The notes under the pieces are model-generated. The model saw only the letters and a program-made list of their open reading frames with translations, did not search any database and was not told the origin of the DNA. The translations under genes were made by a program, and so were the position numbers. A stretch of 64,000 nucleotides of DNA from Haloimpatiens sp. FM7315 (lineage in GTDB: Bacteria > Bacillota > Clostridia > Clostridiales > Clostridiaceae), in NCBI GenBank assembly GCA_041861885.1, contig JBGVUE010000001.1, positions 1,972,001 to 2,036,000 of the forward strand. The letters are read 5' to 3'. Positions 29,144 through 38,153 of the stretch are shown here, piece after piece; the first letter of the stretch is position 1, and each line of letters begins with the position of its first letter.

Positions 29144-29943
29144 AATCATATTGGAGTTTCTTTAAGATAAGATTCATAAACGGACTGCAATATAGAGCAG
29201 CTGCCTATGCTGGAATAGCAACTCAACTAGCATGGGGCTTTATGTATATAATGCTTTATCACAGTTTTTATGAAAGCAATCCTTCTTCATCATCTATGAG
29301 TATTTCCCAAATTTCAAGCTACATATGGCTGCAGCAAAGTTTTTTAGCTTTATTTATGACATGGTTTTTGGATAATGAAATATTTGATTTAATCTCTAGT
29401 GGAAATATTTCTTATGAACTATGCAGACCTTTAAACCTTTATAACATGTGGTTTGTAAAAAATTGTTCAATAAGACTTTCAAAAACATTATTAAGATGTT
29501 TTCCAATACTTATAATAGCTTATTTTATGCCTGATTCTTATAAATTTAATGGACCAGCTTCATTAAGTTCTTTTATATTGTTTATAATTTCAATGTTTAT
29601 TGCATTTATGGTAGTAGTTGCTTATTGCATGATTATTTATATAGTAACATTCTATACAATATCACCTATTGGTATTAGAGTTATCCTGACAATGGTTGCA
29701 GATTTCTTAGCGGGAGGATTGGTACCATTACCGCTGCTTCCAGAATGGCTCACAAAATATATTAATTTTTCTCCTTTTGCTTCAATGCAAAATGCACCAT
29801 TCAGAATATACAGCGGAAATATTTCTGATAAAAGTGCAGTTATAACTATAATTTTGCAAATATTTTGGGCAGCAGCATTAATTATATTTGGAAAATTTGT
29901 AATGTCCAAAGCTATTAAAAAAGTTGTGGTACAAGGAGGGTAG
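29140..29943 (+). CDS. ABC-2 permease, first subunit
   Basis: A 267-aa integral membrane protein with six hydrophobic segments, beginning MKSYWSFFKIRFINGLQYRA. FYTISPIGIRVILTMVADFL followed by AGGLVPLPLLPEWL is typical of the ABC-2 permease family that comes as two different subunits beside one ATPase. It is translationally coupled to the ATPase. Confidence 0.88.
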   Translation: MKSYWSFFKIRFINGLQYRAAAYAGIATQLAWGFMYIMLYHSFYESNPSSSSMSISQISSYIWLQQSFLALFMTWFLDNEIFDLISSGNISYELCRPLNLYNMWFVKNCSIRLSKTLLRCFPILIIAYFMPDSYKFNGPASLSSFILFIISMFIAFMVVVAYCMIIYIVTFYTISPIGIRVILTMVADFLAGGLVPLPLLPEWLTKYINFSPFASMQNAPFRIYSGNISDKSAVITIILQIFWAAALIIFGKFVMSKAIKKVVVQGG

Positions 29944-29945
29944 AT

Positions 29946-30728
29946 ATGCGATTATATTATAAATATTTTTTGATTCACTTAAAATGTGCTATGCAGTATA
30001 AACTTTCTTTCTTTTTAACAGCACTAGGACAAGGCATGACAACATTATTCTCATTTTTATCAATGTATTTTTTGTTTGATAGATTTGGTTCTATAAAAGG
30101 ATATAGTTTTAATGAAGTTTTGTTATGCTTCAGCACTATATTTATGTCTTTTTCATTAGCTGAATGTTTTGGAAGAGGATTTGATAATTTTTCAAAAACA
30201 ATATCTAATGGAGAATTTGACAGAATAATGGTAAGACCAAGGAATGTAATACTTCAAGTTTTGGGAAGCAAAATTGAACTAACTAGAATTGGAAGACTTC
30301 TTCAAGCACTTACAGTTTTTATATACGCTTTGATGACCTGCGGTGTAAAATGGACACCTGAAAAAATATTAACTTTAACCCTTATGATAATAGGAGGTAT
30401 ATCTTTATTTGTTGGACTATTTATTATATATGCATCTATATGCTTCTTTACTATAGAAGGGTTAGAATTTATGAATATATTTACAGATGGAGGCAGAGAA
30501 ATAGCACAGTATCCTTTAAATATTTACAAAGACTGGGTGCTAAAGTTTTTTACATTTTTTGTACCATTAGCCTTTGTAAACTATTATCCATTCCTATTTT
30601 TAATAGATAAAGCTCCAAATAACAAGATTCTATATATGCTTTCACCAATAGCAGCAATGTTTTTCCTTATACCATCTTATGTCTTTTGGCTAATAGGAAT
30701 TAGACATTATAAATCCACTGGTTCATAA
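29946..30728 (+). CDS. ABC-2 permease, second subunit
   Basis: A 260-aa membrane protein with six predicted helices and the charged loop FGRGFDNFSKTISNGEFDRI followed by MVRPRN, a hallmark of the second ABC-2 subunit in this arrangement. Two bases separate it from the first permease and a terminator follows directly. The three genes form one exporter. Confidence 0.88.
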   Translation: MRLYYKYFLIHLKCAMQYKLSFFLTALGQGMTTLFSFLSMYFLFDRFGSIKGYSFNEVLLCFSTIFMSFSLAECFGRGFDNFSKTISNGEFDRIMVRPRNVILQVLGSKIELTRIGRLLQALTVFIYALMTCGVKWTPEKILTLTLMIIGGISLFVGLFIIYASICFFTIEGLEFMNIFTDGGREIAQYPLNIYKDWVLKFFTFFVPLAFVNYYPFLFLIDKAPNNKILYMLSPIAAMFFLIPSYVFWLIGIRHYKSTGS

Positions 30729-30732
30729 AAAA

Positions 30733-30756
30733 GCAGCCTTTAAGGGCTGCTCCATG
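30733..30756. terminator. Shared terminator of convergent genes
   Basis: gcagcc and gggctgc pair around a short loop between the convergent permease and pseudouridine-synthase stops, with A and T runs on the two sides. Confidence 0.75.
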
Positions 30757-30759
30757 TAT

Positions 30760-31542
30760 TTATAATCCTGATAACATTTGAAGCTCGCTATCTGTTAAAA
30801 ATCGATATTCTCCTTTTTTTAATGCTTCATCTAAAAATACGTTTCCAATAGAAACTCGCTTTAAATAAAAGACAAAGCAGCCTACTGCCTTTAGCATACG
30901 TTTCACTTGATGTTTGCGTCCTTCTTTAATAGTAAGATATCCTGAAACCATTGGCTGCTTATATACTTTAAAATCTTTTTCACTTATTTTCTCATTACCT
31001 ATATACTGCTGAAAATCCTGGCATGTCCCAATTTTTTCTACTTTAATTTTTGCAGGCTTTGTAAGTATCTTGCCTTGTCCAATCAAAACCCCATTCTTTA
31101 GTTTATTTATATCACTATCCTCTAATGAACCTAATGCACAAAAATAATACTTCTTATCAACATGCTTATTTGGGCACATCAAACCATGCTCAAACTCACC
31201 ATCATTAGTAAGAAGCAGTAGTCCCTCAGTATCTTTGTCTAACCTTCCAACATGAAAAACACCATTCATATTCTCATTTTTAAAATAATCAAACACTGTC
31301 TTTTGACTTTCATCACGCCTTGCAGTAATGCAGCCTTGAGGTTTATTAAACATATAGTAAACTTTTCCAGCATACTTAACAACTTTGTCAAGATACATAA
31401 TAATATCGGTTTTCTCTTCTATTTCTACTGCCGGCTTAACAATAACTTGTCCATTAACTTTCACCATTCCATTTTGTATATAAGCTCTAATAGTTTTTCT
31501 AGTACCTATTCCTGCTTCTGCTAAAAATTTATCTAATCTCAT
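30760..31542 (-). CDS. RsuA/RluB-family rRNA pseudouridine synthase
   Basis: The 260-aa enzyme has an N-terminal S4 RNA-binding domain (MRLDKFLAEAGIGTRKTIRA, VKVNGQ) and a catalytic domain with GRLDKDTEGLLLLTNDGE, where the Asp is the nucleophile, and EGRKHQVKRMLKAVGC. This is a 16S/23S pseudouridine synthase of the RsuA type; the exact target uridine cannot be read. Length is normal. Confidence 0.9.
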   Translation of the reverse strand: MRLDKFLAEAGIGTRKTIRAYIQNGMVKVNGQVIVKPAVEIEEKTDIIMYLDKVVKYAGKVYYMFNKPQGCITARRDESQKTVFDYFKNENMNGVFHVGRLDKDTEGLLLLTNDGEFEHGLMCPNKHVDKKYYFCALGSLEDSDINKLKNGVLIGQGKILTKPAKIKVEKIGTCQDFQQYIGNEKISEKDFKVYKQPMVSGYLTIKEGRKHQVKRMLKAVGCFVFYLKRVSIGNVFLDEALKKGEYRFLTDSELQMLSGL

Positions 31543-31859
31543 AGTTTTTCTCTTCTTTCTCTTAAGTAAATCATTTTAACACTTCTCTAAATATTTTTAC
31601 ATAAAATTCAAAAGCTCTTAATTTATATTTTAATGCATTAGTCTTTCTTAGTCTACACCATCCATACTAATACCATAATATATTGCTTAAAACTATTATC
31701 ATTTAATTATTTCAAAATCCAAGAAAGTTTTTCCAATATATAAATAAAATAAAAATATAGTTCAAATAGAAATTTTTATTCAAGATATATACTAATACCT
31801 TTTTGGGTTGACTTGAACATATCATTGTAATAAAATTGAGCTGCTTATTAATTTTGAAA
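31543..31859. other. Intergenic region, nothing recognised
   Basis: AT-rich, no reading frame with a ribosome binding site and no long inverted repeat. It should hold the divergent promoters of the pseudouridine synthase and CWB2 genes. Confidence 0.5.
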
Positions 31860-32484
31860 GTGGTCTTTAATTTGTTCAATAAAAAATTCACTACATTTGT
31901 AACTTATATCTTAGTAATTGTCTGTATAACAACTACAGGTCTATCAAGTAAAGTAAATGCAACTAATATGAATCAAAAAATATTCCGCATTAAGAATTTC
32001 TGGTAAAGATAGGTTTGACACTTCTTATAACATAGCTACTAAATATAAAGAAATATCAGGGAAAGATGATATAAATGGAGTACTATTAGCCTTAGATGAA
32101 AATTTTCCAGATGCTCTTAGTGGTTCAGTATTATCTAGAATAAATAGAATGCCAATACTACTTGCTGGGAAAACACCTGGATTGTCTGATGACAATATTG
32201 TTAGATTAGGTGGAAAAGATAGATATGAAACATCAATTAAAATAGCAAAATATTTTCATTTAAATTCAGATACAGTAACATTTGCTAACGGTAATAGTTT
32301 TTCAGATGCCCTTAGTGGTTCTGCATTGTCTTCACTTAAAGATGCGCCTTTACTACTAATAAATAACGAAAATGTGTCTAAACAAAAATTATACCTGGAT
32401 AGTACCAAATACACTAAAGAAATCTTTTATGATGGAAAAGGAGTAATATCAGATACAACTATTGATAAGTTATCTAAAAATTAG
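31860..32484 (+). CDS. Small exported CWB2 protein, frameshifted
   Basis: A GTG at 31860 or TTG at 31872 opens a signal peptide (NKKFTTFVTYILVIVCITTT). The frame shifts at a six-A run (31975-31980); one A fewer gives NQKYSALRISGKDRFDTSYN, leading straight into two CWB2 repeats (LSGSVLSRINRMPILLA; RLGGKDRYETSIKIAKYF), ending at 32484. CWB2 proteins usually have three repeats; here only about two are present and there is no effector domain. Role unknown. Confidence 0.75.
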
Positions 32485-32574
32485 ATAGCAAATATTTTTT
32501 CTGATATGTATATTATATCTTTAAAATAAATATAATATACATCATAGATTTTTAAGATTATTTAATATATAAAT

Positions 32575-33090
32575 CTAAATTTTTCTACTATAACTTGCAA
32601 CATAACTAATATAGTCATTTTTAAAGAATAAAGACAATAGAAATGTTACTAAAACCGTCTTTACTACATCTAATCTAAAGTAATATCTTAAATAAATTCC
32701 AAAAGGCAAAAGCAATACTACATTAAAAACAACCTGTAATAGAGCTCTTTCTTTTAATATAGATAAATAAGTTTTAGGTTCATTTAAAACCACATTAGTC
32801 TCCTTTAAAAAGTCAACAACAAAGGTAAATGGTGTAAGCTGCATATATTCAGTAATTGGCTTTTGCATTGCCGCCACACTGTGTATTTTAGGAAGAGGTA
32901 AAACAACTAAATAATATGCACTTATGAAAAATAATAATAAAGTATATAAAACTCCTATTCTTATTTTATTAATATATCCATGTTTTTTATATTGAAAAAT
33001 CATAAATGGTAGTGTAAAAAGTGCTGCTATAAATGGAAATGTTATAATTGCAATTTTAATTGGTTCAAAATATCTATTCACGCTAATCAC
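32575..33090 (-). pseudogene. VanZ-family protein, 3'-truncated
   Basis: Residues 1-150 form a VanZ-like membrane domain (four hydrophobic segments; MQLTPFTFVVDF, LQVVFNVVLLLPFGIYLRYY). After LLSLFF the normal ETQLTG-type continuation is replaced by a short unrelated tail and a stop at 171 aa, while VanZ proteins with this N-terminus are usually longer. I infer truncation. VanZ relatives affect glycopeptide susceptibility in some Firmicutes, others have no known role. Confidence 0.65.
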
Positions 33091-33250
33091 ATCCTTAATA
33101 ATCTAGAATACTTTATCTATACTTTTATTATAATAAATATTTATCACTCTTTCCTTTGAAGAACCTTACATATTTCTATTTTAAACTTACATTTTTGTAA
33201 TTAACTTAAGTAGACAATGGTAAGATTTACTTTAAAAACTTTTTACCACA

Positions 33251-33290
33251 AAATAAAAGAAGCTCACCTTAGGTAAGCTTCTTTTATTTA
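33251..33290 (-). terminator. Terminator of the RHH/zinc-cluster gene
   Basis: aaataaaagaagct and agcttcttttattt pair, with an imperfect inner stem, just after the stop at 33295. Confidence 0.75.
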
Positions 33291-33294
33291 TAAA

Positions 33295-33600
33295 TTATTC
33301 CTTAGAGCAGTTAACATGGGTATAGCCATAATGGCCGTCAGGATAAATAGAATTACATATTTCATCACCAACATGTATATACTGTTCACAATACTCACAT
33401 ATAGTACTCCTGGACGCAGAAAATATAACTCCACACCTTTTAGGCTTGTTATTTTGTAACTGCTGAATTTCCTCTTTATTAGCATTATATATCAATGTAT
33501 TTATATAGTTAGAAAGATTACCATTACAAATTACTTTAGCCTTTTTTGCTGCCACAATAAAAACATCTTCTTGTAAACTTATAGTCTTCTTTATAGACAT
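33295..33600 (-). CDS. Small protein with RHH-like start and zinc-binding end
   Basis: The 101 residues begin like a ribbon-helix-helix (ISLQEDVFIVAAKKAKVICN then LSNYINTLIYNANKEE) and end with a likely zinc site (CEYCEQYIHVGDEIC ... HYGYTHVNC). I do not know a named family with this combination. It may be a small DNA-binding regulator. An aaggag-type site precedes the ATG. Confidence 0.6.
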   Translation of the reverse strand: MSIKKTISLQEDVFIVAAKKAKVICNGNLSNYINTLIYNANKEEIQQLQNNKPKRCGVIFSASRSTICEYCEQYIHVGDEICNSIYPDGHYGYTHVNCSKE

Positions 33601-33737
33601 GCAAATTTCTCCTTATATTATTACCTACTACCATAGTATGATAATAATTGCATCTTGTGCATACACAGTATTAAAGTTAGTTTTATCCAATTTAAACAAT
33701 AAGGTGTAATTTCTAATTGTATTTTCCATTTTATGAA

Positions 33738-34640
33738 TTATTTTTGAAAAAATATCTCATCTATTTTTTCTTTTGTCGCAAGATCCTCTGAAAATGCACT
33801 TGCACTTCCAGCCGCTATTCCAAGTTTTAATGCATAATCATAATTATTTTCTTGTATAAAACCTGCTATAAAACCTGCCACCATAGAATCCCCCGCACCA
33901 ACAGAATTTTTAACTTCTCCCTTTGGTGCCTTATGCTTTATTACTCCTCCATTTTCATCTAGTAAAATAGCACCTTCCCCTGCCATAGATATAAGTACAT
34001 TTTTAGCCCCCATTTCTTGAAGCTTTTTACCATATTTTATTATTTCATCTTGGCTGTTTATTTTTACATTCAGCATTTCTTCTAATTCGCATTTATTGGG
34101 TTTAATCAAAAATGGTTTATATTTTAGTACATTTAACAATAGTTCTTTTGTTGCATCAACTATAAATTTAATTTTTTTATTTCCCAAGTATTTTATTATA
34201 TCTTCATAAATAGTTTGTGGCAAAGTACTTGGAATACTTCCTGCCATAACTAAAATATCTCCATCCTTTATATCATCAAGCTTTTTATATAATTCTTTTA
34301 TATCTTCTTCTTTGATTTCAGGACCCTTTGCATTTATCTCACTTTCTTCTTTACTTTTTAGTTTTACATTAATTCTAGATAATCCATTTTTTAATTTTAT
34401 AAAATCAGCTTTACATCCTAAATCATTTAGTTTGTTTCTAATTTCATCCCCTGTAAAACCTGCCACAAATCCAAAAGCCTTATTGTTTATACCAAGTTTT
34501 GTGAGAATAACCGAAACATTAATTCCTTTTCCACCTAAAAATAGCTGTTCTTTATAAGTTCTATTAACTATTCCTGTATTAAATTCTTTAACTTTTACTA
34601 CATAATCTAATGATGGATTAAATGTAATAGTATATATCAT
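33738..34640 (-). CDS. fruK: 1-phosphofructokinase
   Basis: The 300-aa PfkB-family kinase starts MIYTITFNPSLDYVVKVKEF, contains the substrate loop LGGKGINVSVILTKLG and the C-terminal catalytic motif NSVGAGDSMVAGFIAG with the base Asp. It phosphorylates fructose 1-phosphate to the 1,6-bisphosphate. The start codon overlaps the regulator's stop (ATGA). No fructose PTS gene follows, which is unusual. Confidence 0.9.
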   Translation of the reverse strand: MIYTITFNPSLDYVVKVKEFNTGIVNRTYKEQLFLGGKGINVSVILTKLGINNKAFGFVAGFTGDEIRNKLNDLGCKADFIKLKNGLSRINVKLKSKEESEINAKGPEIKEEDIKELYKKLDDIKDGDILVMAGSIPSTLPQTIYEDIIKYLGNKKIKFIVDATKELLLNVLKYKPFLIKPNKCELEEMLNVKINSQDEIIKYGKKLQEMGAKNVLISMAGEGAILLDENGGVIKHKAPKGEVKNSVGAGDSMVAGFIAGFIQENNYDYALKLGIAAGSASAFSEDLATKEKIDEIFFQK

Positions 34641-35387
34641 TCATTATCCGCCTCCAATATCTTTGTATATTTATTGAAACTTTTATCCTCTAATTTTGTA
34701 GTTATTAGAGATACTTTTTCAATTTTGGAAAAGGTTACAGAAGAAATATTATTAAATTTTGATTGGTCACATAAAACGTAAGGTTTCTTACTTTTTAACA
34801 CTGCATCTCTTTTTACAAGTGCTTCCCTAATATCAGGAGTTGTAACCCCAGCCTCTTTATCTATCCCATTTGTTCCAAAAATCCTTTAGTAAAATTGTAT
34901 TTATTAAGGCTATTTATAGCTTCAACTCCCACAATAGCCTCTGTGTCAAATTTAAGTTCTCCCCTAATATGTATACCTGACAGTTCTTTTTAATTAGCTT
35001 TTTTGCATGTTCTATACCATTTGTAATATATTTAGCTTTAGTTTCAGTTATGTAATCTATCATTAAGGAAGTTGTTGTTCCTGCATCTATATACACAAAA
35101 TCATTTTCTTCTATAAGCTTTGCAGCAAATTTTGCTATTTTTATTTTTTCATCTACATGTAATGATTTTCTAATCTCTACCTTATCATCTTTAGTTTCAT
35201 ATTTTATATTAAGTGCCATAGCACCACCATGAACTTTTTTTAATTTATTTATTTTATCTAAATAATTTAAATCACGCCTAATTGTTGACTCTGATGTTTT
35301 TAATTCTTCAACTAGCTGAGAAACTGTTACTGTGCGTTTTTTTTCTAAAAAATTTAAAATCATCAAAAGCCTTTCTTCTGACAACAT
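34637..35387 (-). CDS. fruR: DeoR-type fructose-operon repressor, two frameshifts
   Basis: The start at 35387 (MLSEERLLMILNFLEKKRTV), behind agaggtgatg, gives a DeoR helix-turn-helix (TVSQLVEELKTSESTIRRDL) and sugar-phosphate sensing domain (DFVYIDAGTTTSLMIDYI). Two single-base deletions, at a C4 run (34961-34964) and an A5 run (34877-34881) on the plus strand, break the frame; the resumed text reads GVEAINSLNKYNFTKGFFG, EAGVTTPDIREALVKRDAVL and ends overlapping fruK. Full length is about 250 aa. It probably represses its own operon and responds to fructose 1-phosphate. Confidence 0.8.
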
Positions 35388-35447
35388 TTTCATCACCTCT
35401 TTAAAAACATAGTACACTAAGTTTCAGTCAAAATCAATAATTTTAAT

Positions 35448-35480
35448 TCATTTTAAATCATAAATAGTCATTTTAAGTCA
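35448..35480. promoter_or_regulatory. Probable FruR operator repeats
   Basis: Two similar blocks, tcattttaaatca and tcattttaagtca, are spaced 20 bp apart, about 60-90 bases upstream of fruR. Such helically phased repeats are usual for DeoR-family repressors. Together with the 35481-35775 stretch, which is otherwise featureless, this is the control region. Confidence 0.5.
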
Positions 35481-35775
35481 TGTGCTTTTATTATAATAAA
35501 AATATAGAATTGTTTCCTTTCAAGAACCTTAAATATTTAGCTTCTAATCTTACATTCTTGTAATTTAATTAAATTAATAAACAAATGCCTTCTTTGCAGT
35601 GAAAATGAATCCAAGAATTTTTAGGCTGTGTTTTCACAAATACATTATTAATTAGAACTTTATATTCATTATTTTAAAAATTTCTATTTTTAACCTTTTT
35701 AATCTCTTAAGAAGGATTTATTTTAATTTTATTGAATATCAATAAAAGATACACTTTAAATTCTAAGAAATACGA

Positions 35776-35808
35776 AAAAACTGGGGCACTAATTAAAGTG
35801 ACCCAGTT
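35776..35808 (-). terminator. Terminator overlapping the stop after hydG
   Basis: The stem aactggg / acccagtt encloses the stop codon of the downstream gene at 35793; the minus strand continues with T6. Confidence 0.75.
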
Positions 35809-36140
35809 CCTTTTATAATAAGCTTTAACAGTGAAATAAACACATATTTTTGCTCTCTATTTATCTCATTAAAATTTTCAATAAACACATAATAATCCTC
35901 AGTAATTTCTATTTTCTCTGGAAAGTTTAATGTATCAGAGCTGCTGCCAGTTATATATTCCACCCTTTTGCCATGCTTTTTTCCAAAATATATGCTTACA
36001 TCTTTAAAATATTTACCTACACATTTACATATAAAATCACCTATGGATTTTATGTCTTTATAATCATTTATTCCTTTTAAAATATCTTCTATCATGTTAT
36101 GAAATTTATTATACATATACGTCTCTTTTACCTTCTTCAA
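35793..36140 (-). CDS. Uncharacterised protein overlapping hydG
   Basis: The 115-aa protein (MKKVKETYMYNKFHNMIEDI) overlaps the 3' end of hydG by 32 bases and is therefore co-transcribed. The body (IGDFICKCVGKYFKDVSIYF ... YYVFIENFNEINREQKYVFI) has a GAF-like alternation of strands and helices but no clear family. A later ATG (MYNKFHN, 36116) is an alternative start. A role beside hydrogenase maturation is guessed only from position. Confidence 0.6.
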   Translation of the reverse strand: MKKVKETYMYNKFHNMIEDILKGINDYKDIKSIGDFICKCVGKYFKDVSIYFGKKHGKRVEYITGSSSDTLNFPEKIEITEDYYVFIENFNEINREQKYVFISLLKLIIKGTGSL

Positions 36141-37542
36141 TTTGTTTAAGTCTTTCTACAACTATTTTTCTTCTATCTTCAGATAATTCACTTAAATGTT
36201 TTTGTATTGCTTTTTCTCCAGCTTTTTTAGTTTCCTCTGAAGCATAATCAAGAAGATATTCTTTAAAGGTTAATATAGCATTTGGCATACAGTAATTGTG
36301 TACTAATCCTGGTTTTGCAAGTCCCATAAATTTTTTACCTGTTCTAGCTGACCTGTAACCTGCTGTACAGAAAGAAGGAATATATCCCATATCACAGATT
36401 TCTTTTATAACTTCATCAAGAGAACGTGGGTCCCCTATTGTAAATTGTTCTTTATCAGGTATAGTCTCTTTTTCGTATTCACTGTATCCTCCAACACCTA
36501 TTCTAGTTCCAGCATCTATCTGAGTTATTCCAATAGGCAATACCTCTTTTCTAACCTTAGCTGATTCTCTAGCTGTTAAAATCATACCAGTATATGGAAC
36601 AGAAAGTCTTATTATAGCCACCAACTTCTTAAAGTCTTTATCAGATACTTTGTATTTTGGATTTTGTGTAAATGGAGTATCAATAGCTGGTTCTATTCTT
36701 GGGAAAGAAATGGTATGAGGACCTATTCCTCCAAATTTCTCTTCTAGATGTATTGTGTGATATAAAAGTCCCATGACTTCAAATCTCCAGTCATATAATC
36801 CAAATAATGCACCAATTCCAAGGTCATCTATTCCACCTTCCATAGCCCTGTCAAGACCATATAATCTCCAAGCATAATTACTCTTTCTATCACCCTTTGG
36901 ATGTATCTTTCTGTAAGTTTCATGATGATAAGTTTCTTGGAATATCTGAAATGTTCCTATTCCAGCTTCATGAAGTTTTTTATAACCCTCTACATCTAAA
37001 GGTGCTGCATTTATATTTACTCTTCTTAATTCTCCAGTTTTTGATTTAACCCCATAAACTACTTTAATTGTTCTGGCTATAAAGTCTGCATCATAAAAAG
37101 GATGCTCACCATAAACAAGTATAGATCTCTTCTGCCCTGAATTAATCATTATTTCCACTTCATGTTTTAATTCTTCATCAGTTAAAGTCTTTCTAACTAT
37201 TGATGAATTTCCCCTTCTAAAGCCACAGTAAAGACAGTTATTTTCGCATTTATTGCCTATGTAAAGAGGTGCAAAAAACACTATTCTTTTACCATAAACA
37301 TCTTCTTTAATTTTATAAGCCGCCTCATACATTTCATTTAAAAGGTTTTCATCTTCAACAGATATAAGCTTTGCTGTCTCAGAAGGCTCTAATCTCTTTT
37401 TACTCAAAGACTTTTTAATAATCTCACGTATTTCTTCTTTTGATGCATTTTTTCCTTCATTTATCTCATTCCATATTTTTTCATCATCTATAAAATCCTT
37501 AAAATTAGGATCTAGGTATTTATCATCTATTTTTTCAAGCAT
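36109..37542 (-). CDS. hydG: [FeFe]-hydrogenase maturase HydG
   Basis: This radical-SAM tyrosine lyase makes CO and cyanide ligands for the H-cluster. The N-terminal CxxxCxxC site (KCENNCLYCGFR) and the BATS-type C-terminal region (FCTAGYRSARTGKKFMGLAK, NYCMPNAILTFKEYLLDY) are in place. The C-terminal cluster motif of HydG is normally CxxC plus a third Cys 23 residues later; here it reads C-T-A-G, so the second cysteine codon (36358-36360) is GGT, glycine. I place the start at the ATG at 37542, nine bases after ggggag. Neighbour upstream is the TM1266-type regulator. Confidence 0.92.
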   Translation of the reverse strand: MLEKIDDKYLDPNFKDFIDDEKIWNEINEGKNASKEEIREIIKKSLSKKRLEPSETAKLISVEDENLLNEMYEAAYKIKEDVYGKRIVFFAPLYIGNKCENNCLYCGFRRGNSSIVRKTLTDEELKHEVEIMINSGQKRSILVYGEHPFYDADFIARTIKVVYGVKSKTGELRRVNINAAPLDVEGYKKLHEAGIGTFQIFQETYHHETYRKIHPKGDRKSNYAWRLYGLDRAMEGGIDDLGIGALFGLYDWRFEVMGLLYHTIHLEEKFGGIGPHTISFPRIEPAIDTPFTQNPKYKVSDKDFKKLVAIIRLSVPYTGMILTARESAKVRKEVLPIGITQIDAGTRIGVGGYSEYEKETIPDKEQFTIGDPRSLDEVIKEICDMGYIPSFCTAGYRSARTGKKFMGLAKPGLVHNYCMPNAILTFKEYLLDYASEETKKAGEKAIQKHLSELSEDRRKIVVERLKQIEEGKRDVYV

Positions 37543-37562
37543 AAAAAACACTCCCCTTTTGA

Positions 37563-37808
37563 TTATTTTTTACTTATAGCAGATTTTACTGTAACATTTT
37601 TTATATTTCCAAGTTTTCCAGTCATAGCATTAATCTCATCTGAAGTTCCATCAACTATTACAGAAATTATTGACACACTTCTTTCTTTGTATGGCATTCC
37701 CATTCTTCCTACTATAATTTGTGAAAATTCATGTAATACTGCATTTACCCTCTGTGCGCTTTCCAAATCCTCAACTATTATTCCAACGACTCCAACTCTT
37801 TTAGACAT
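37563..37808 (-). CDS. TM1266-type iron-only hydrogenase system regulator
   Basis: The 81-aa protein (MSKRVGVVGIIVEDLESAQR ... RMGMPYKERSVSIISVIVDG) is the small ACT-like TM1266 family found beside hydrogenase maturases. The ATG at 37808 follows gggggaagg, better than an ATG ten codons earlier. It is separated from hydG by 20 bases, so both form an operon. Its ligand is not known. Confidence 0.9.
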   Translation of the reverse strand: MSKRVGVVGIIVEDLESAQRVNAVLHEFSQIIVGRMGMPYKERSVSIISVIVDGTSDEINAMTGKLGNIKNVTVKSAISKK

Positions 37809-37838
37809 ACACCTTCCCCCTTTCTTATTAAAAATCAA

Positions 37839-38153
37839 CTAGCCCATTAGAAAGTATGCTATCTTCAAAGATAACCCCAATTTTATATTTTTTCAATTTA
37901 AAAAGCCATCCTAAAAAAGGATGACTTTAAAAACTCAGTACAAAATAAAGTACTAGTATATAAAACCGCCTTCCTTTTTATTCAGAAAAATCTTTATAAT
38001 CAGGTGCTGTAAATATTTACTTTTACATCTCTAATAAAAGATTTAACATCTAATATTAAAGATACTTTTATTATATTTTTTATTATACAGCGTGTCAAGC
38101 CTTGCAAAAACAAGTTCATTTAATTATCATACTTAACTTTTCCTCTAATAATC
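37839..38153. other. Intergenic region with one hairpin
   Basis: A hairpin (gccatcct / aggatgac, 37904-37928) is visible. The rest is AT-rich and unassigned; it contains the promoter of the hydG operon on the minus strand. Confidence 0.5.
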
